The translations under genes were made by a program, and so were the position numbers. Under the pieces are notes generated by a model. The model was not told where the DNA came from and ran no database searches. It was given only the letters and a program-made list of their open reading frames with translations. Shown here piece by piece: positions 51,642 through 59,199 of a stretch of 64,000 nucleotides of DNA. This DNA comes from Peptoniphilus_A harei_B (GTDB lineage Bacteria > Bacillota > Clostridia > Tissierellales > Peptoniphilaceae): NCBI GenBank assembly GCA_032560695.1, contig JAWGHR010000002.1, forward strand, positions 1 to 64,000, in the 5' to 3' direction. Positions within the stretch are counted from its first letter, which is position 1. Every line of letters begins with the position of its first letter.

Positions 51642-52580
51642 TCACACCTCTAATTTTTCGGCAATTCTTAATTTGGCTGAGTGAGATCTGTTATTTTCTT
51701 TTAATTCATCTTCACTTGCAGTTATTGGCTTTCTAGTTAAAATTTTTATTTCTTTTTTCTTGTCGCATGTACATATTGGAGATGATGGAGGACAAATACA
51801 ATCCTTCTCTAAGTATTTAAATACATTTTTTACTATCCTATCTTCTAGGGAATGAAAAGTTATTATTGCAATCCTACCACCTGGGTTAAGTCTATGAACA
51901 AATCTCTCAATGGAGTCCTCAAGAACATCAAGTTCCCTATTAACTTCAATTCTCAAAGCTTGAAAAGTTCTTTTTGCTGGATGAGGTCCATTTCTTCTTG
52001 CAGACGCTGGGATAGCATTTTTAATAATTTCAACAAGTTCAAAAGTTGTCTCTATGCTTTTCTTTTTTCTATCTTCTACAATGAACTTGGCAATCCTTGC
52101 TGCCCACTTTTCCTCACCATATTCTTTAATGATTCTAGTAATTTCACTTTCACTGTAAGTATTGACAATGTCTCTTGCAGATATTTCAAGTTCTTGATCC
52201 ATTCTCATGTCAAGTGGTGCATCAAACCTATAGGAAAACCCTCTCTCAGGATTGTCAAATTGGTATGATGAGACTCCAATATCAAGTAGAACACCGTCAA
52301 TTTTATCAATACCTAACTCATCAAGAGCTTTTTCAAAATTTATATAATTTAAGTTAAAAAATTCTACATTTTTGTAGTCGGAAAGTCTTTCTTTTGCAAC
52401 TTCAAGGGCTTCTGTATCTTGATCAATGCCAATTAAAAGTCCAGTTCCCTTTAGTTTTTTTAGGATTTCACGGCTGTGACCTGCTCCACCAAGAGTTCCG
52501 TCTAGATAGATTTTTCCTTCTCTTATGTTTAATCCTTCAATTGTTTCATCTAAAAGAACACTTTTGTGTGCAAATTCCAT
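51642..52580 (-). CDS. rsmH: 16S rRNA (cytosine-1402-N4)-methyltransferase
   Basis: 312 residues. The start HKSVLLDETIEGL, motif I YLDGTLGGAGHSREIL, LLDIGVSSYQFDNPERGFSYRFDAPLDMRMDQ, RTFQALRIEVNRELDVLE and ITFHSLEDRIVKNVF are all family signatures. A Cys-rich patch (CICPPSSPICTCDKK) near residue 270 is also seen in many relatives. It starts at the last base of mraZ. Confidence 0.98.
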   Translation of the reverse strand: MEFAHKSVLLDETIEGLNIREGKIYLDGTLGGAGHSREILKKLKGTGLLIGIDQDTEALEVAKERLSDYKNVEFFNLNYINFEKALDELGIDKIDGVLLDIGVSSYQFDNPERGFSYRFDAPLDMRMDQELEISARDIVNTYSESEITRIIKEYGEEKWAARIAKFIVEDRKKKSIETTFELVEIIKNAIPASARRNGPHPAKRTFQALRIEVNRELDVLEDSIERFVHRLNPGGRIAIITFHSLEDRIVKNVFKYLEKDCICPPSSPICTCDKKKEIKILTRKPITASEDELKENNRSHSAKLRIAEKLEV

Positions 52581-53008
52581 TATATTCCCAACTCCGACAT
52601 TTTTTCAGCAAGCTCTTCATAGGATAAAGCTTCTTCTTCATTGTATTTATTCCAATTTTCTTCTGACCAAATTTCTGCCCTGTTTGAAAGTCCTATGATT
52701 ACACATTTATCAATTAAGTCTGCATATTCTCTAAGGTGTTCTCCAATTAGGACTCTTCCTTGCTTATCTAATTCACAATCAACTGCCCCAGAAAAAAATG
52801 TTCTCACAAAGGACCTTACAGCCTTATTAGTCATTGGGAGTTCTTTTAATTTATTTTCGATTTTCTCCCACTGGTCGCTTGGATATAAAAATAGGCAATC
52901 GTCTAAGCCCTTCGTCATTACAAATGATGAAAGGTCTTCTCTAAACTTTGATGGAATTGTCACTCTTCCCTTAGGATCGAGGTTGTGTCTAAATTCACCA
53001 ATTAACAT
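52580..53008 (-). CDS. mraZ: Transcriptional regulator MraZ
   Basis: 142-residue protein with two AbrB-like swapped-hairpin DNA-binding halves (GEFRHNLDPKGRVTIPSKFRE and DCELDKQGRVLIGEHLREYA). It controls the dcw operon it heads. The ATG at 53008 is chosen: GTGGAG lies 6 bases upstream, and the protein then starts MLIGEF like its relatives. An upstream GTG at 53020 is really part of the ribosome site. Four GTGGAG-type repeats lie right before it. Confidence 0.97.
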   Translation of the reverse strand: MLIGEFRHNLDPKGRVTIPSKFREDLSSFVMTKGLDDCLFLYPSDQWEKIENKLKELPMTNKAVRSFVRTFFSGAVDCELDKQGRVLIGEHLREYADLIDKCVIIGLSNRAEIWSEENWNKYNEEEALSYEELAEKMSELGI

Positions 53009-53014
53009 AAAATT

Positions 53015-53061
53015 CTCCACTTTATTCCATTTTGACTATTTTTTACTCCACTTCGCTCCAC
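53015..53061 (-). promoter_or_regulatory. MraZ-box array
   Basis: Four copies of a GTGGAG-type hexamer lie in the same orientation on the minus strand at 53056-53061, 53046-53051, 53025-53030 (ATGGAA) and 53015-53020, spaced 10, 21 and 10 bases. Each is preceded by purines (GAA/AAA). Known MraZ sites are direct repeats with a 10-base period (TGGG-type in E. coli, AAAGTG-type in Mycoplasma), so this is a likely autoregulatory operator. The last copy doubles as the mraZ ribosome site. Confidence 0.8.
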
Positions 53062-53069
53062 CTAAGTTA

Positions 53070-53098
53070 ATTTTACTACACAAAGTCCCTATTTTCTA
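53070..53098 (-). promoter_or_regulatory. Candidate dcw (mraZ) promoter
   Basis: TAGAAA (53093-53098), 17-bp spacer and TAAAAT (53070-53075) on the minus strand. It would start transcription near 53063, immediately ahead of the MraZ boxes. Neither hexamer is a strong match. Confidence 0.45.
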
Positions 53099-53253
53099 GT
53101 GTTTTAATTAGTTTTCGAAAGATAGGACTATAGGCCCTAAAATTTTATTAAATTTAAAAAATGTTTTCATAAAATACAATTTTTATTTCTGGTATAAGAA
53201 TTTTAACAATAAAAAAATATAATCCTGTATCAGTAAGTCTTTAATTATGAATT

Positions 53254-53435
53254 AATAAGTTTCTACGACTTTTTTAATATTCACTAGTCTATAAACTTCT
53301 ACAACTTCTTTGATCATCATGACTCAATAAATTTTTACAATTTATTTAACCTTCACAAGTCAATTAATTTCTACAACTTCGTTAATGTTCACGAGTTAAT
53401 AAATTTCTATAACTCTTTTGGTCTTCATAAGCTCA
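53254..53435. repeat. Degenerate 36-bp tandem repeat, five copies
   Basis: Five adjacent units start at 53254, 53291, 53327, 53363 and 53399, with lengths 37, 36, 36, 36 and 37. Each reads roughly ATAAATTTCTACAACTT then CTTTAATCTTCACAAGTCA, with 50-80 percent agreement between copies. A more decayed sixth copy may begin at 53436. The array lies between the histidine-kinase terminator and the dcw promoter, in a 490-base gene-free region, and is not within any plausible gene. The bases 53099-53253 to its left are AT-rich with nothing else recognised. Confidence 0.78.
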
Positions 53436-53473
53436 ATAATTTTTTCAATAAACAAATAAACTTTTCCACAAAA

Positions 53474-53497
53474 AAATCGACTATCTCTAGTCGATTT
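53474..53497 (-). terminator. Terminator after the two-component operon
   Basis: A perfect 10-bp stem AAATCGACTA / TAGTCGATTT with loop GAGA, followed by further T on the minus strand, 15 bases after the kinase stop. Confidence 0.9.
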
Positions 53498-53511
53498 AAT
53501 CTCTTATTAAA

Positions 53512-54948
53512 TTACTTGTTTCCTATAAAGTAGAAGTCTGAGCCCTGACCTAACTTTGAATTAACTCCATAGTCAAATCCGTGAAGTTCCATTATTGTCT
53601 TGACAATATAAAGTCCAAGTCCAGTTCCTATCTCAGGCCTAGTGTGGTTGTCACGAACTCTATAGAACCTGTCCCAAATTCCCTTTATGTCCCTTTCACT
53701 TATTCCTATTCCTCTGTCTATACAGTGGAATTCAGTTTTCTTTTCATCACCCTTGATTACTAATTTTATTTCCTTGTTAACTGGCGAATAATTAATTGCA
53801 TTGTTAATTAAATTATAAATTACTCTGTTTATCTTAGACCTATCTGCAAAAATTTTCGTATCACCAGACACTTCAATTTCAAACTTGTAGGCTGCAAAAT
53901 CTTTATTTATCTTAAACCTGTCTAAAACTTCCTCCAAGGAGTCTCTGAGGTCATACTCTTCCTTCTTAATTTCTTCTAAGTTGGACTCCATCTTTGAGAG
54001 ATCTAAAAGATCATTTACAAGATCTGTCAACTTATCAGCTTCACTAATAATTGTTTCCAAGTGCTTATTTCGCAAAACTTCATTAGGTCCAGATATATCC
54101 CTAATCATCTCTCCATAAGATTTTATAACTGTAAGGGGAGTCTTCAAGTCGTGACTGACATTGGCAACAAGGTCCTTCCTCATTTCAATTGTCTTTGTAA
54201 GTTCATTCTTTGCATAGTTAAGAGTGTTGGATAGATCATCTATCTCAGTGTACTCGCCCTTTTTAAACTTAACCTTGTAGTCACCTTTTGCAAGTTCTTT
54301 TGCAGTGTTTGACATCCTAACAAGGGGCCTTGAAAGTCTCTTTGAAACAAAGTAGGCAGTGATAGATGCAAAAATAAGTGACAAGAAAGAAATTATTATA
54401 AGAATTCTCCTTATTACATCAACTGTTGCATCTACGGGCTTTAAAACTGAATTAATGTAGAGATAATAATCTTCTCCATCAGTCTTTCCAAGATAACCTG
54501 CATAAATAATTGAAGGATCCTTTAGATTTTCATACCTAACTGTATAAATTTTATAAGTCCTGTTGTCCCTGCTTAAGGATCCAAAAAACTTATCGAAGTT
54601 TTCCCATATCATCCTTGGTCTTTCTACAAATTCATCAAATAATCTTAGAGGAAAAACCCAAGCTCCATTTTCATCAAGAACCTTTATCTCAAGTCCCTTA
54701 GTGTTGGCATAATTTGAAAGTTTTGTTTCAAAATCATCGGACTTGTATTCACTCCTGAGTTCATTACCAACCTTTGTAACTTCACGAATTTTCATAGTTT
54801 CGTAAAAACTTGAAAGAAAAACTGTTTGAAAGAGCCAAATAGAAATTAAGATCAGTCCAGCGAAAAAGACAAAGTACTTCCACAGCTTAAAGAGGATGCT
54901 GTTTTTGTCTATTTTTATCCTCCTCACTTCTCTAATTTCTCGTATCAA
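53512..54948 (-). CDS. Sensor histidine kinase with HAMP domain
   Basis: 478 residues. The first membrane helix (about 24-45), an extracytoplasmic sensor domain of about 130 residues, a second helix (about 180-200) and a HAMP linker (SKRLSRPLVRMSNTAKELAKGDYKVKF) are followed by the HisKA box VANVSHDLKTPLTVIKSYGEMI. The HATPase has boxes N NLINNAINYS, G1 DRGIGI, F FYRV and G2 GTGLGLYIVKTIMELHG. The stimulus is unknown. It overlaps its response regulator by 17 bases. Confidence 0.95.
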   Translation of the reverse strand: MIREIREVRRIKIDKNSILFKLWKYFVFFAGLILISIWLFQTVFLSSFYETMKIREVTKVGNELRSEYKSDDFETKLSNYANTKGLEIKVLDENGAWVFPLRLFDEFVERPRMIWENFDKFFGSLSRDNRTYKIYTVRYENLKDPSIIYAGYLGKTDGEDYYLYINSVLKPVDATVDVIRRILIIISFLSLIFASITAYFVSKRLSRPLVRMSNTAKELAKGDYKVKFKKGEYTEIDDLSNTLNYAKNELTKTIEMRKDLVANVSHDLKTPLTVIKSYGEMIRDISGPNEVLRNKHLETIISEADKLTDLVNDLLDLSKMESNLEEIKKEEYDLRDSLEEVLDRFKINKDFAAYKFEIEVSGDTKIFADRSKINRVIYNLINNAINYSPVNKEIKLVIKGDEKKTEFHCIDRGIGISERDIKGIWDRFYRVRDNHTRPEIGTGLGLYIVKTIMELHGFDYGVNSKLGQGSDFYFIGNK

Positions 54949-55603
54949 ACTTATATCCCACTCCTCTTACTGTAATAATAAATTTTCTGTATTCTTTAAT
55001 AGAATTTCTTAGCATCTTTATGTGTGTATCTACTGTCCTGTCCTCCCCGTAGAAATCATAACCCCAAACCTGGTTTAGGAGCTTGTCACGAGAAAGAGCA
55101 ATATTTTTATTTTTCACCATGTAGACTAAGAGGTCATATTCCTTAGGTGTCAAGTCAACAATCTCATCGTCAACAAATACAACACGACCATCTAGATCAA
55201 TTTTAAGTCCTTCAAACTCCATGGCATTATTTTCTTCAACCTTATTGTTACGGTTTACAATAACATTGAGTCTCGCCATGAGTTCCTTTGGAGAGAAAGG
55301 TTTTGTGACATAGTCATCTATTCCAATTTCAAACCCAAATAATTTGTCATATTCTTCACTTCTTGCCGACAACATTAAGACAGGAATATTTTTTATCTTT
55401 TTTATTTCCTTGTAGGATGAAAAACCATCCAGCCTTGGCATCATTATGTCCATGACTATTACATCGAAGTCTTCTTCTTTTACCTTATCTATCGCGTCTA
55501 GACCATCAACAGCTTCAACAACTTCGTGGCCTTCAAACTCTGCGTAGGTTCTTATAACTTCTCTAATGCTTTTTTCATCATCTACTACTAAAATTTTAAA
55601 CAT
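54932..55603 (-). CDS. OmpR-family response regulator
   Basis: 223 residues. The receiver has the acidic pair VVDDEKS, the phospho-Asp in DVIVMDIMMPRLDG (about residue 51), LSARSEEYDKL and the conserved Lys in DYVTKPFSPKEL. The C-terminal winged helix (PKEYDLLVYMVKNKNIALSRDKLLNQVWGYDFYGEDRTVDTHIKMLR...VRGVGYKF) binds DNA. It is the first gene of the pair. The 170-base region upstream is AT-rich, with TATAAT-like boxes but no convincing -35. Confidence 0.96.
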   Translation of the reverse strand: MFKILVVDDEKSIREVIRTYAEFEGHEVVEAVDGLDAIDKVKEEDFDVIVMDIMMPRLDGFSSYKEIKKIKNIPVLMLSARSEEYDKLFGFEIGIDDYVTKPFSPKELMARLNVIVNRNNKVEENNAMEFEGLKIDLDGRVVFVDDEIVDLTPKEYDLLVYMVKNKNIALSRDKLLNQVWGYDFYGEDRTVDTHIKMLRNSIKEYRKFIITVRGVGYKFDTRN

Positions 55604-55772
55604 TTAATCACCAACTTAATTATAATAAGAATTTGTGAATTTTTGATGAAAGCTTTGTTAAGCCTCTTCTTATAAATTCTCTTTACATTTGATTTTATTA
55701 TATCAATAAGAAAAGTTTTTTGTTAGAATCTTTTCTTTTGATTCGAGTGACAATCTAAAGCAAAATAAAAAA

Positions 55773-55798
55773 AGTCTGCAAGAAAATTCTTACAGACT
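55773..55798 (-). terminator. Terminator after the TraB-family gene
   Basis: On the minus strand AGTCTGTAAG / CTTGCAGACT (one wobble pair) is followed by seven T, 12 bases past the stop. Confidence 0.87.
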
Positions 55799-55809
55799 AA
55801 AATATTTTG

Positions 55810-56961
55810 TTAAATTATACTTTGAATAATCTTTGACCCTGCAATAATAGTTCCAATTGATGAACCTAAGTTAGCAAGTATTACAACTAATAGAGCCTTC
55901 AAAAACTTATTGTGAATCCATGACTTAATATTAAATATGTCATCAGGAATATTATTTACATCTTCAACAGTTGGCTTCTTTAAAGTTGCTTCAACTAAAC
56001 CTGCAAACCATCCACAGGCAAGTACAGGGTTAATTGACGTAAATGGTGCTGCCACGAAAGCTGTCAACACACTCAGTGGATGTGGAAGACATAAAGCTGT
56101 AAATAAAGCTGCTAAGACTGAATTAAACATAAACCAGGATTTAATTTGAGATATTCCCGTGTTCATGCTTTGCTTAAATCCCAAGATTATTAAGATTACA
56201 ATCAGAGCTGGTATTATCCAAGGCAACATTTTACCTATAAAGGATTTTGGTGGAACCTTATTTAGCTCTTCAATGTCTTGATCCTTGAATACTTCTTCTT
56301 CAACACCTGGCGTATGAGCTGCTCCAAGAATAGCTACAACTTTCTTGCCTGGCGCATTCTTAATGTTATAAGCAAGAAATTTATCTCTCTCATGTAAAAG
56401 TGTTGCAGCAATTTGAGGATAGTCCTTGCCCATATCTTCAATAGCAAGTTCAAGATTGTCTCTTTCGATTAATCTCTGAAGATCTTCTTCAGACACATCT
56501 TCATCGTCATCAATGGACATTAAAGAGAAAAATAATTTTATCTTTTCAAAAAATCCCATCTTCCTCCAAATCCTCATGAAAGTTGTTTGAATACTTCTGT
56601 CAGCTAGGACTAAGTTGATTCCCATTTCTTCAGAAGCCTTCATACCTTCCATCATTTCTTGACCTGGTTTTGTCTTTAGTTTTTTTGCAATATTTTTTTG
56701 ATATGAAGAAAGAATTAGGTTTGCTATTAAAAGAGTAACCTTCTTCTCCTTTATAATATCTATAATATTTGTATTTTTCCAAGCTTCGGGATTTTTTAAA
56801 TTTTTATACCTTTGGTCGTCAAGCTCAATACATATTGAGTCAGGTTTCTCTTCTTTTATAGTTTCCCTAACTAAATTAACACTTTCTTGTGAAACGTGAG
56901 CCGTTGGTATTAAAATAATTTCCTTTCCTTGGTAATCTATTCTAATTAATTGATCCTTCAT
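55810..56961 (-). CDS. TraB/PrgY-family membrane protein
   Basis: 383 residues. The N-terminal ~240 residues form a TraB (erythromycin-esterase/ChaN-like) domain with LIPTAHVSQESVNLVRETI, DSICIELDDQRY, NLVLADRSIQTTFMRIW and KKVVAILGAAHTPGVEEEV. Both histidine motifs of the proposed metalloprotease-like site are present. The C-terminal part has three or four membrane helices. PrgY relatives limit pheromone signalling in enterococci, but chromosomal copies such as this are widespread and their role is not established. There is no plasmid context here. It ends the aspS-rseC operon. Confidence 0.88.
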   Translation of the reverse strand: MKDQLIRIDYQGKEIILIPTAHVSQESVNLVRETIKEEKPDSICIELDDQRYKNLKNPEAWKNTNIIDIIKEKKVTLLIANLILSSYQKNIAKKLKTKPGQEMMEGMKASEEMGINLVLADRSIQTTFMRIWRKMGFFEKIKLFFSLMSIDDDEDVSEEDLQRLIERDNLELAIEDMGKDYPQIAATLLHERDKFLAYNIKNAPGKKVVAILGAAHTPGVEEEVFKDQDIEELNKVPPKSFIGKMLPWIIPALIVILIILGFKQSMNTGISQIKSWFMFNSVLAALFTALCLPHPLSVLTAFVAAPFTSINPVLACGWFAGLVEATLKKPTVEDVNNIPDDIFNIKSWIHNKFLKALLVVILANLGSSIGTIIAGSKIIQSII

Positions 56962-56981
56962 TTTTCTCCTACGTAGAAGTT

Positions 56982-57944
56982 TTATTCTTTTTCTTCACTA
57001 ATGGTGTAGGCTTTTTCATCTACACCCCTGTAATAATTTGTGATTAGCTTCTTATCCTCTATCTTCTCTGTCATAAGTATCTTGTCTTTGGATTTAAACT
57101 TATTAAGACCATCTTCAGTTTTTATCTCATAGCCTTTTAAATAATTAATTGAAGAATTTAAAATATCAAGGCAAAGAGCATTTAAGATATCTTCTTCATT
57201 GTCATCTTTTTCTTTATCTTTTATATCCTTAACATCTTCTAGATTATTATTATTAAAACTCTTATTTAAACTATAAATATTTCCAGAAACTTCTAAAAGA
57301 TTATCTTCTTTTTCTATAATTACCTCTTTTTCATCCTTTAACTTAGATATCTTAGAGGAATCATTTAGAAGAATGGACTTAAGCAAATAGTTGTCTCCCT
57401 TTAATAAGTATTCTACAAGGCCAAGATTTTCAAATCCCTTGATGTTGTGCTTTCCTATGGACCTGTTCAAGTCATAAGCATAATGGGAGTCTATAAAAAA
57501 TGGTATAAGTCTTAAGTTATCCTCCATATCTTCTTTATATAAATCCTTATAAATAAAATTACCTGTGAGAGGTGTGAAAGAATTTACTTTTTCTTTTGAA
57601 ATATCAAAAAATTTAAATTCTCTATTCTCTTCAAAAGGAATTAAAGAATCTCCCAATTCTCCATTAAGATCTTCTATCTCTCTTGACTTATTTTGTAAAA
57701 CATTAAACTTCTCAATTTCCCTTGTTATTACATCAAGCTTTGAATTTTTTAAATTTATATCTTGGCTGAGGTTTTTTATTTTTTCCTCTGTCTTATTTTT
57801 CTTTTCTAAGAGAGAAGAGTTTTCTCTTGTTAAGTTAAAGTAAGAAGACTCCATGTATCTTAAATTGGAAAAACCAAGATAAGAAAGTATAAGACTTAGA
57901 ATTATAAAGACGAAAGACAAAAAAGTTTTTTTATTTTCATTCAT
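56982..57944 (-). CDS. Uncharacterised bitopic coiled-coil protein
   Basis: 320 residues. I do not recognise it. One membrane helix (about 5-24, FLSFVFIILSLILSYLGF) is followed by a coiled coil of about 55 residues (SLLEKKNKTEEKIKNLSQDINLKNSKLDVITREIEKF). An extracytoplasmic region rich in Asp, Asn, Lys and Leu comes next, with NFIYKDLYKEDMEDNLRLIPFFIDSHYAYDL in the middle. No enzymatic motif is visible. The ATG at 57944 has AGTGAT 4 bases upstream and is preferred over a GTG at 57953. It overlaps the preceding coiled-coil gene by 8 bases; the two share their layout and probably work together. Confidence 0.7.
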   Translation of the reverse strand: MNENKKTFLSFVFIILSLILSYLGFSNLRYMESSYFNLTRENSSLLEKKNKTEEKIKNLSQDINLKNSKLDVITREIEKFNVLQNKSREIEDLNGELGDSLIPFEENREFKFFDISKEKVNSFTPLTGNFIYKDLYKEDMEDNLRLIPFFIDSHYAYDLNRSIGKHNIKGFENLGLVEYLLKGDNYLLKSILLNDSSKISKLKDEKEVIIEKEDNLLEVSGNIYSLNKSFNNNNLEDVKDIKDKEKDDNEEDILNALCLDILNSSINYLKGYEIKTEDGLNKFKSKDKILMTEKIEDKKLITNYYRGVDEKAYTISEEKE

Positions 57945-58755
57945 TTTTATCACTCTTTTCCAAGGCCCTTATAATTCCATAGTTTTTATAGTATTCAGAA
58001 ACTTTTTCATCTACAGAGTTTTTTAAATATACTAATTTTTCTGCTGACAAGTCACCAGTCTTAAAGGATTTCTTCTCCATTTCCTTGTAGATATTCAATA
58101 AGTTATTGAGATCGACATAAACTTCAGAAAATGGTGCCTTACCATCTTCTATAAAGTTAGAAATACTTGAAGAATATATGGAAGCATAAAATATAAATAA
58201 GTTTAGTTCCTTTGATGGTTTGTTTTCTTTTATTAAATAAGAAGCAAATCCATCTAGGTCCTTAAAAAGGCTTTCAATTTCTAAGTCCTTATAAAGATTC
58301 TTGTGCTTTTCAAGGTTTTCTTCTCTACTTATACTTAAGAAGTCGTCTACAATCCTATCGTAATTTTCTTTTTCATAAATATTTGAATTAAAGAAAGCAC
58401 CATAAGCTCTTAGCCTTTCTCTAACTTCAGATTTTATGGCCTTGTTTTTCTCTTCATAATCTGCTTTAATTTTTTTAATCTCGTCAGATTTATTGGCTTC
58501 AAATTGGTATCCATATTTTTCATAAAATTCTTGAGACTTTAAATTAAATTCAATGTCCAAGTCTTCTATTTCTTTATCATAGGTCCTTGACTTGTCTTCT
58601 AAGGTTTGTATTTCTTGTGTAAGGCCCTTATTTTCAGCAATTAGTTTTGTTGAAAATTTTTTATTTGCTAATGAATAAATAAAAAATAATAAGGACACTA
58701 TTAGGATGACTATAGAAAAAATATAGAGAACCTTATGCCAGTTTTTACTACTCAT
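57937..58755 (-). CDS. Uncharacterised bitopic coiled-coil protein, partner of the next gene
   Basis: 272 residues, no recognised family. A membrane helix (about 9-29, YIFSIVILIVSLLFFIYSLA) follows a short basic start. A long coiled coil covers about 38-115 (ENKGLTQEIQTLEDKSRTYDKEIEDLDIEF). The rest is helical and acidic (SLFKDLDGFASYLIKENKPSKELNLFIFYASIYSSSISNF). Cysteine is absent, which fits an exported helical domain. It follows the RseC-like gene by 7 bases with a good AGGTGA site. It could be a wall- or divisome-facing scaffold, but that is a guess from shape alone. Confidence 0.7.
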   Translation of the reverse strand: MSSKNWHKVLYIFSIVILIVSLLFFIYSLANKKFSTKLIAENKGLTQEIQTLEDKSRTYDKEIEDLDIEFNLKSQEFYEKYGYQFEANKSDEIKKIKADYEEKNKAIKSEVRERLRAYGAFFNSNIYEKENYDRIVDDFLSISREENLEKHKNLYKDLEIESLFKDLDGFASYLIKENKPSKELNLFIFYASIYSSSISNFIEDGKAPFSEVYVDLNNLLNIYKEMEKKSFKTGDLSAEKLVYLKNSVDEKVSEYYKNYGIIRALEKSDKNE

Positions 58756-58762
58756 CTTTCAC

Positions 58763-59185
58763 CTACATTTTTTCGAGAAGAATACTGGCTCCACTTGTCT
58801 TTCCATAGTTTTTATCAATACTCCTAAGGATAATAAAAGAAACTAAAAATGACAAAATTCCCACTATTAAAGACATTAAATCCTTATTGGCAAGTCCCAT
58901 CCTATTAAAAATATAATAAGATAGGGAGATTGTGGACATAAATAGAACTAGTGGCAAGCCATAAACTAAAAATTTATAGGAAAGCACTGACTTGTCATTG
59001 GTTTTTATCTTGACTAAATCTCCAACTTTTGCAGATATTGTATTGCTAAATTCAAAGAGCTCTTGTTCAGATTCAGCACACTTAGCGTTACAAGCTTCAC
59101 AAGATTCTCCGCAGGCACTTTCCCTGGTAAATTCCACAAATATTTTATTATCCTTTTGAGCTTTTACAATGCCTATACTTTCCAT
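58763..59185 (-). CDS. RseC/MucC family (SoxR-reducing) membrane protein
   Basis: 140 residues. An N-terminal OB-like part with the four cysteines of CGESCEACNAKC (about 25-36) precedes two membrane helices (about 75-95 and 103-122). This is the RseC layout; related proteins act with Rnf/electron-transfer systems or as SigE regulators in proteobacteria. In Firmicutes the role is unclear. It lies 14 bases after aspS and 7 before the coiled-coil pair. Confidence 0.88.
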   Translation of the reverse strand: MESIGIVKAQKDNKIFVEFTRESACGESCEACNAKCAESEQELFEFSNTISAKVGDLVKIKTNDKSVLSYKFLVYGLPLVLFMSTISLSYYIFNRMGLANKDLMSLIVGILSFLVSFIILRSIDKNYGKTSGASILLEKM

Positions 59186-59199
59186 ATAATCACCTATTC

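Noticed and set aside
51852..52268. 138-codon plus-strand open frame opposite rsmH
   Set aside because: Shadow of rsmH; low-complexity Asn/Phe/Cys composition.
52641..53099. 152-codon plus-strand open frame across mraZ and its upstream region
   Set aside because: It covers mraZ and its operator on the opposite strand; composition and lack of a ribosome site mark it as chance.
53254..53435. 36-base repeats as a CRISPR array
   Set aside because: The units are directly adjacent with no spacers, are too divergent from one another, and no cas gene is present.
55810..56961. Conjugation or plasmid element (from the TraB domain)
   Set aside because: No transfer, relaxase, replication or pheromone genes are near; chromosomal TraB-family proteins are common.
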